This document shows, piece by piece, positions 62,901 through 64,000 of a stretch of 64,000 nt of DNA (positions are counted from its first letter, which is position 1; every line of letters starts with the position of its first letter). Below the pieces are notes generated by a model that worked only from the letters and a program-made list of their open reading frames with translations, was not told where the DNA came from and made no database searches. The translations under genes were made by a program, and so were the position numbers. The stretch is from Dipylidium caninum (lineage: Eukaryota > Platyhelminthes > Cestoda > Cyclophyllidea > Dipylidiidae): contig QEYB01001157.1 in the NCBI GenBank assembly GCA_017562135.1, positions 124,001 to 188,000 on the forward strand, read 5' to 3'.

Positions 62901-63609
62901 TTTGCTTTTGTCGCTTACCCTTGCGGTCCGAAAGACTGGAGGCGGAAGAAACGATGCTGTCAAGGAATTTTCGAGCCTTGGAGCACCACCCGTGTCAGTC
63001 GACATCCTCGTCGACGGGTCACTGCAGCAGATGGGGCAGACCGAAGGCGGGTCGTGGAATTCCCCGTGGAGGCGCCTCAATGAGGGAAAGGGCTGCCCCA
63101 CCGCATGCATGCGTCGACGGTTGCAAGGGAGTGAGGCTGCGGTGGTTGAGGTCGAAATCCGCAGTAGCTGAATCTCGCCACTTAGCCTTCTTGCACTAGG
63201 TCCTGCGTCATTTATATCCGCATTTTTTGGCCCTCCGGTTGCCCCTCCCCGCTCTCCGCCCCGCACCCTTATCATCTGCCATCCGGGGCAGTGGTCACAG
63301 GAGAGGGTCCACAGTTGGGACAACGGCTAATGCGCTACGGCCATTGCCCTCCTGCTGCCAGACGCACTACTGAAACAACGTCTTTGACTGACTCTGTAGA
63401 GGCGCTCCTGCCAGCTTGTGTCTTCTCCGATGCCTCGCATGCAGCGTTTTTTTCATCCAAAAATGCTTCCGTTGCCCCCTTTTGCCTCCTTAGCCGGAGG
63501 GGAGCAACGCATGGATCCCCACTGGGAGTGAATCGGTTCTTGTTGAATGCCATTGATGGCCGCTTTGTCTGGACCCACACTTTTTCAACCCCCGCTTTTG
63601 ATGTTTCAG
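59945..63609 (+). other. LAR-type gene, intron 3 (3.7 kb)
   Basis: GTGAGT donor at 59945 and a strong acceptor ending TTTTGATGTTTCAG. It holds the local duplication at 60826-61115. No other coding segment was recognised. Confidence 0.5.
60826..61115. repeat. Intronic direct duplication, two copies
   Basis: The first copy spans about 60826-60945 and the second about 60999-61115. They share CGCAGTG, a TTTCAACTT word, CAGCC, ATTAGGCC and the word TTT(C/T)AGCAGGA. The offset shifts from 173 to 167 bases, so small indels have accumulated. Neither copy is clearly coding. Confidence 0.65.
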
Positions 63610-63779
63610 CGGCGCCCCCGGGGTTCCCTCGGTTTCTCAACGTCTTCTCCGTTATCGTGGCAAAGAAGAATGACAACGTAGAACTGGAGTGTCGCACTCA
63701 GGGCGAACCTTCCCCCGTTGTCCGGTGGTTCAAGGACAGCGTCCCCGTTGATCCACCAACACCCGATTCCTGCTGACGG
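63610..63779 (+). CDS. Lar: LAR-type receptor phosphatase, start of Ig domain 2, with a stop near its 3' end
   Basis: The exon opens after a strong acceptor with two bases that complete an Ala codon, in phase with the exon ending at 59944. It codes for APPGFPRFLNVFSVIVAKK, NDNVELECRTQGEPSP and VVRWFKDSVPVDPP. The pieces P-x-G-F-P, L-x-C, G-x-P-x-P and especially W-F-K-D-x-x-P-V-D-P are the signature of LAR Ig2 and are the main reason for the family call. The best donor (CGG then GTATGT) is at 63780, but the frame hits TGA at 63774-63776 first. A shift of one base in the preceding C/A-rich run would give an ending in PADG, similar to the N-G of LAR, so an assembly error or a frameshift allele is likely. 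Confidence 0.7.
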
Positions 63780-64000
63780 GTATGTCCACAACTCGTGCCT
63801 CTGTGCCCCTCAACCCCGTGTGATGCCACACCGCTGCGTGTGGACCGGTCCTAACTGTCCGAGAGTGGGCGATTGTGCTCTGTCCGCGCCAGTAGCACGC
63901 CGTGATCACCAGCTTAGCAAATATTGACTTTTCGCAGTCATCTGCCCTTCCTAACGGCGGTTTCGCGTTCTAAACAGCTGGATGTTGACCTTTCGAATGG
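63780..64000 (+). other. Start of LAR-type intron 4
   Basis: Follows the GTATGT donor. No further exon is seen before the window ends; the rest of Ig2, Ig3, the fibronectin type III repeats, the membrane segment and the phosphatase domains must lie beyond. Confidence 0.4.

Overview
The window reads as eukaryotic, metazoan genomic DNA: reading frames are short and bounded by GT-AG splice signals, introns run to several kb, and there is no operon-like packing. Two genes can be supported. On the plus strand, four exons between 52.1 and 63.8 kb join with matching splice phases into the amino terminus of a LAR-type receptor protein tyrosine phosphatase (signal peptide, Ig domain 1, first half of Ig domain 2); the rest of the gene lies beyond the right edge. 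On the minus strand, exons between 7.8 and 2.6 kb join into part of a nuclear-looking protein with an acidic, low-complexity N-terminal region and an HMG-box-like segment; its 3' end lies beyond the left edge or was not found. The organism cannot be named. LAR receptors mean an animal, and the strong divergence from vertebrate and insect LAR, the CpG-rich DNA and the tiny exons would suit a fast-evolving lineage such as flatworms, but that is only an inference.

Layout. 1-8 kb: AT-richer DNA, purine-rich on the plus strand, holding the minus-strand HMG-box gene (ATG at 7814; coding exons at 7814-7680, 6268-6254, 5730-5533, 3323-3212 and 2717-2567, with unresolved small exons between 5.0 and 4.2 kb). 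8-9.5 kb: AT-rich and apparently non-coding, probably containing that gene's promoter. 9.5-34.8 kb: GC- and CpG-rich DNA with many long but unconvincing open frames on both strands, simple repeats, a local duplication at 10.9 kb and a dispersed repeat at 29.9 and 32.8 kb. 34.87-35.12 kb: a TATA promoter and a short exon coding for a signal peptide, whose donor phase would also fit the LAR Ig exon. 35.1-51.9 kb: non-coding as far as can be seen, rich in microsatellites. 51.9-64 kb: a CCAAT/TATA-like promoter, a leader with an upstream ORF, and the LAR-type exons.

The most unusual signals are: two candidate first exons with different signal peptides and separate promoters that both end in phase 1 and could both splice to the same Ig exon 20.3 and 3.2 kb downstream; a stop codon just before the best donor of the Ig2 exon, which a one-base shift would remove; absence of the lysine-rich glycosaminoglycan-binding loop of LAR Ig1, exactly at an exon junction; and a family of 18-bp inverted repeats (CGTCACA, four bases, TGTGACG) scattered through the non-coding centre.
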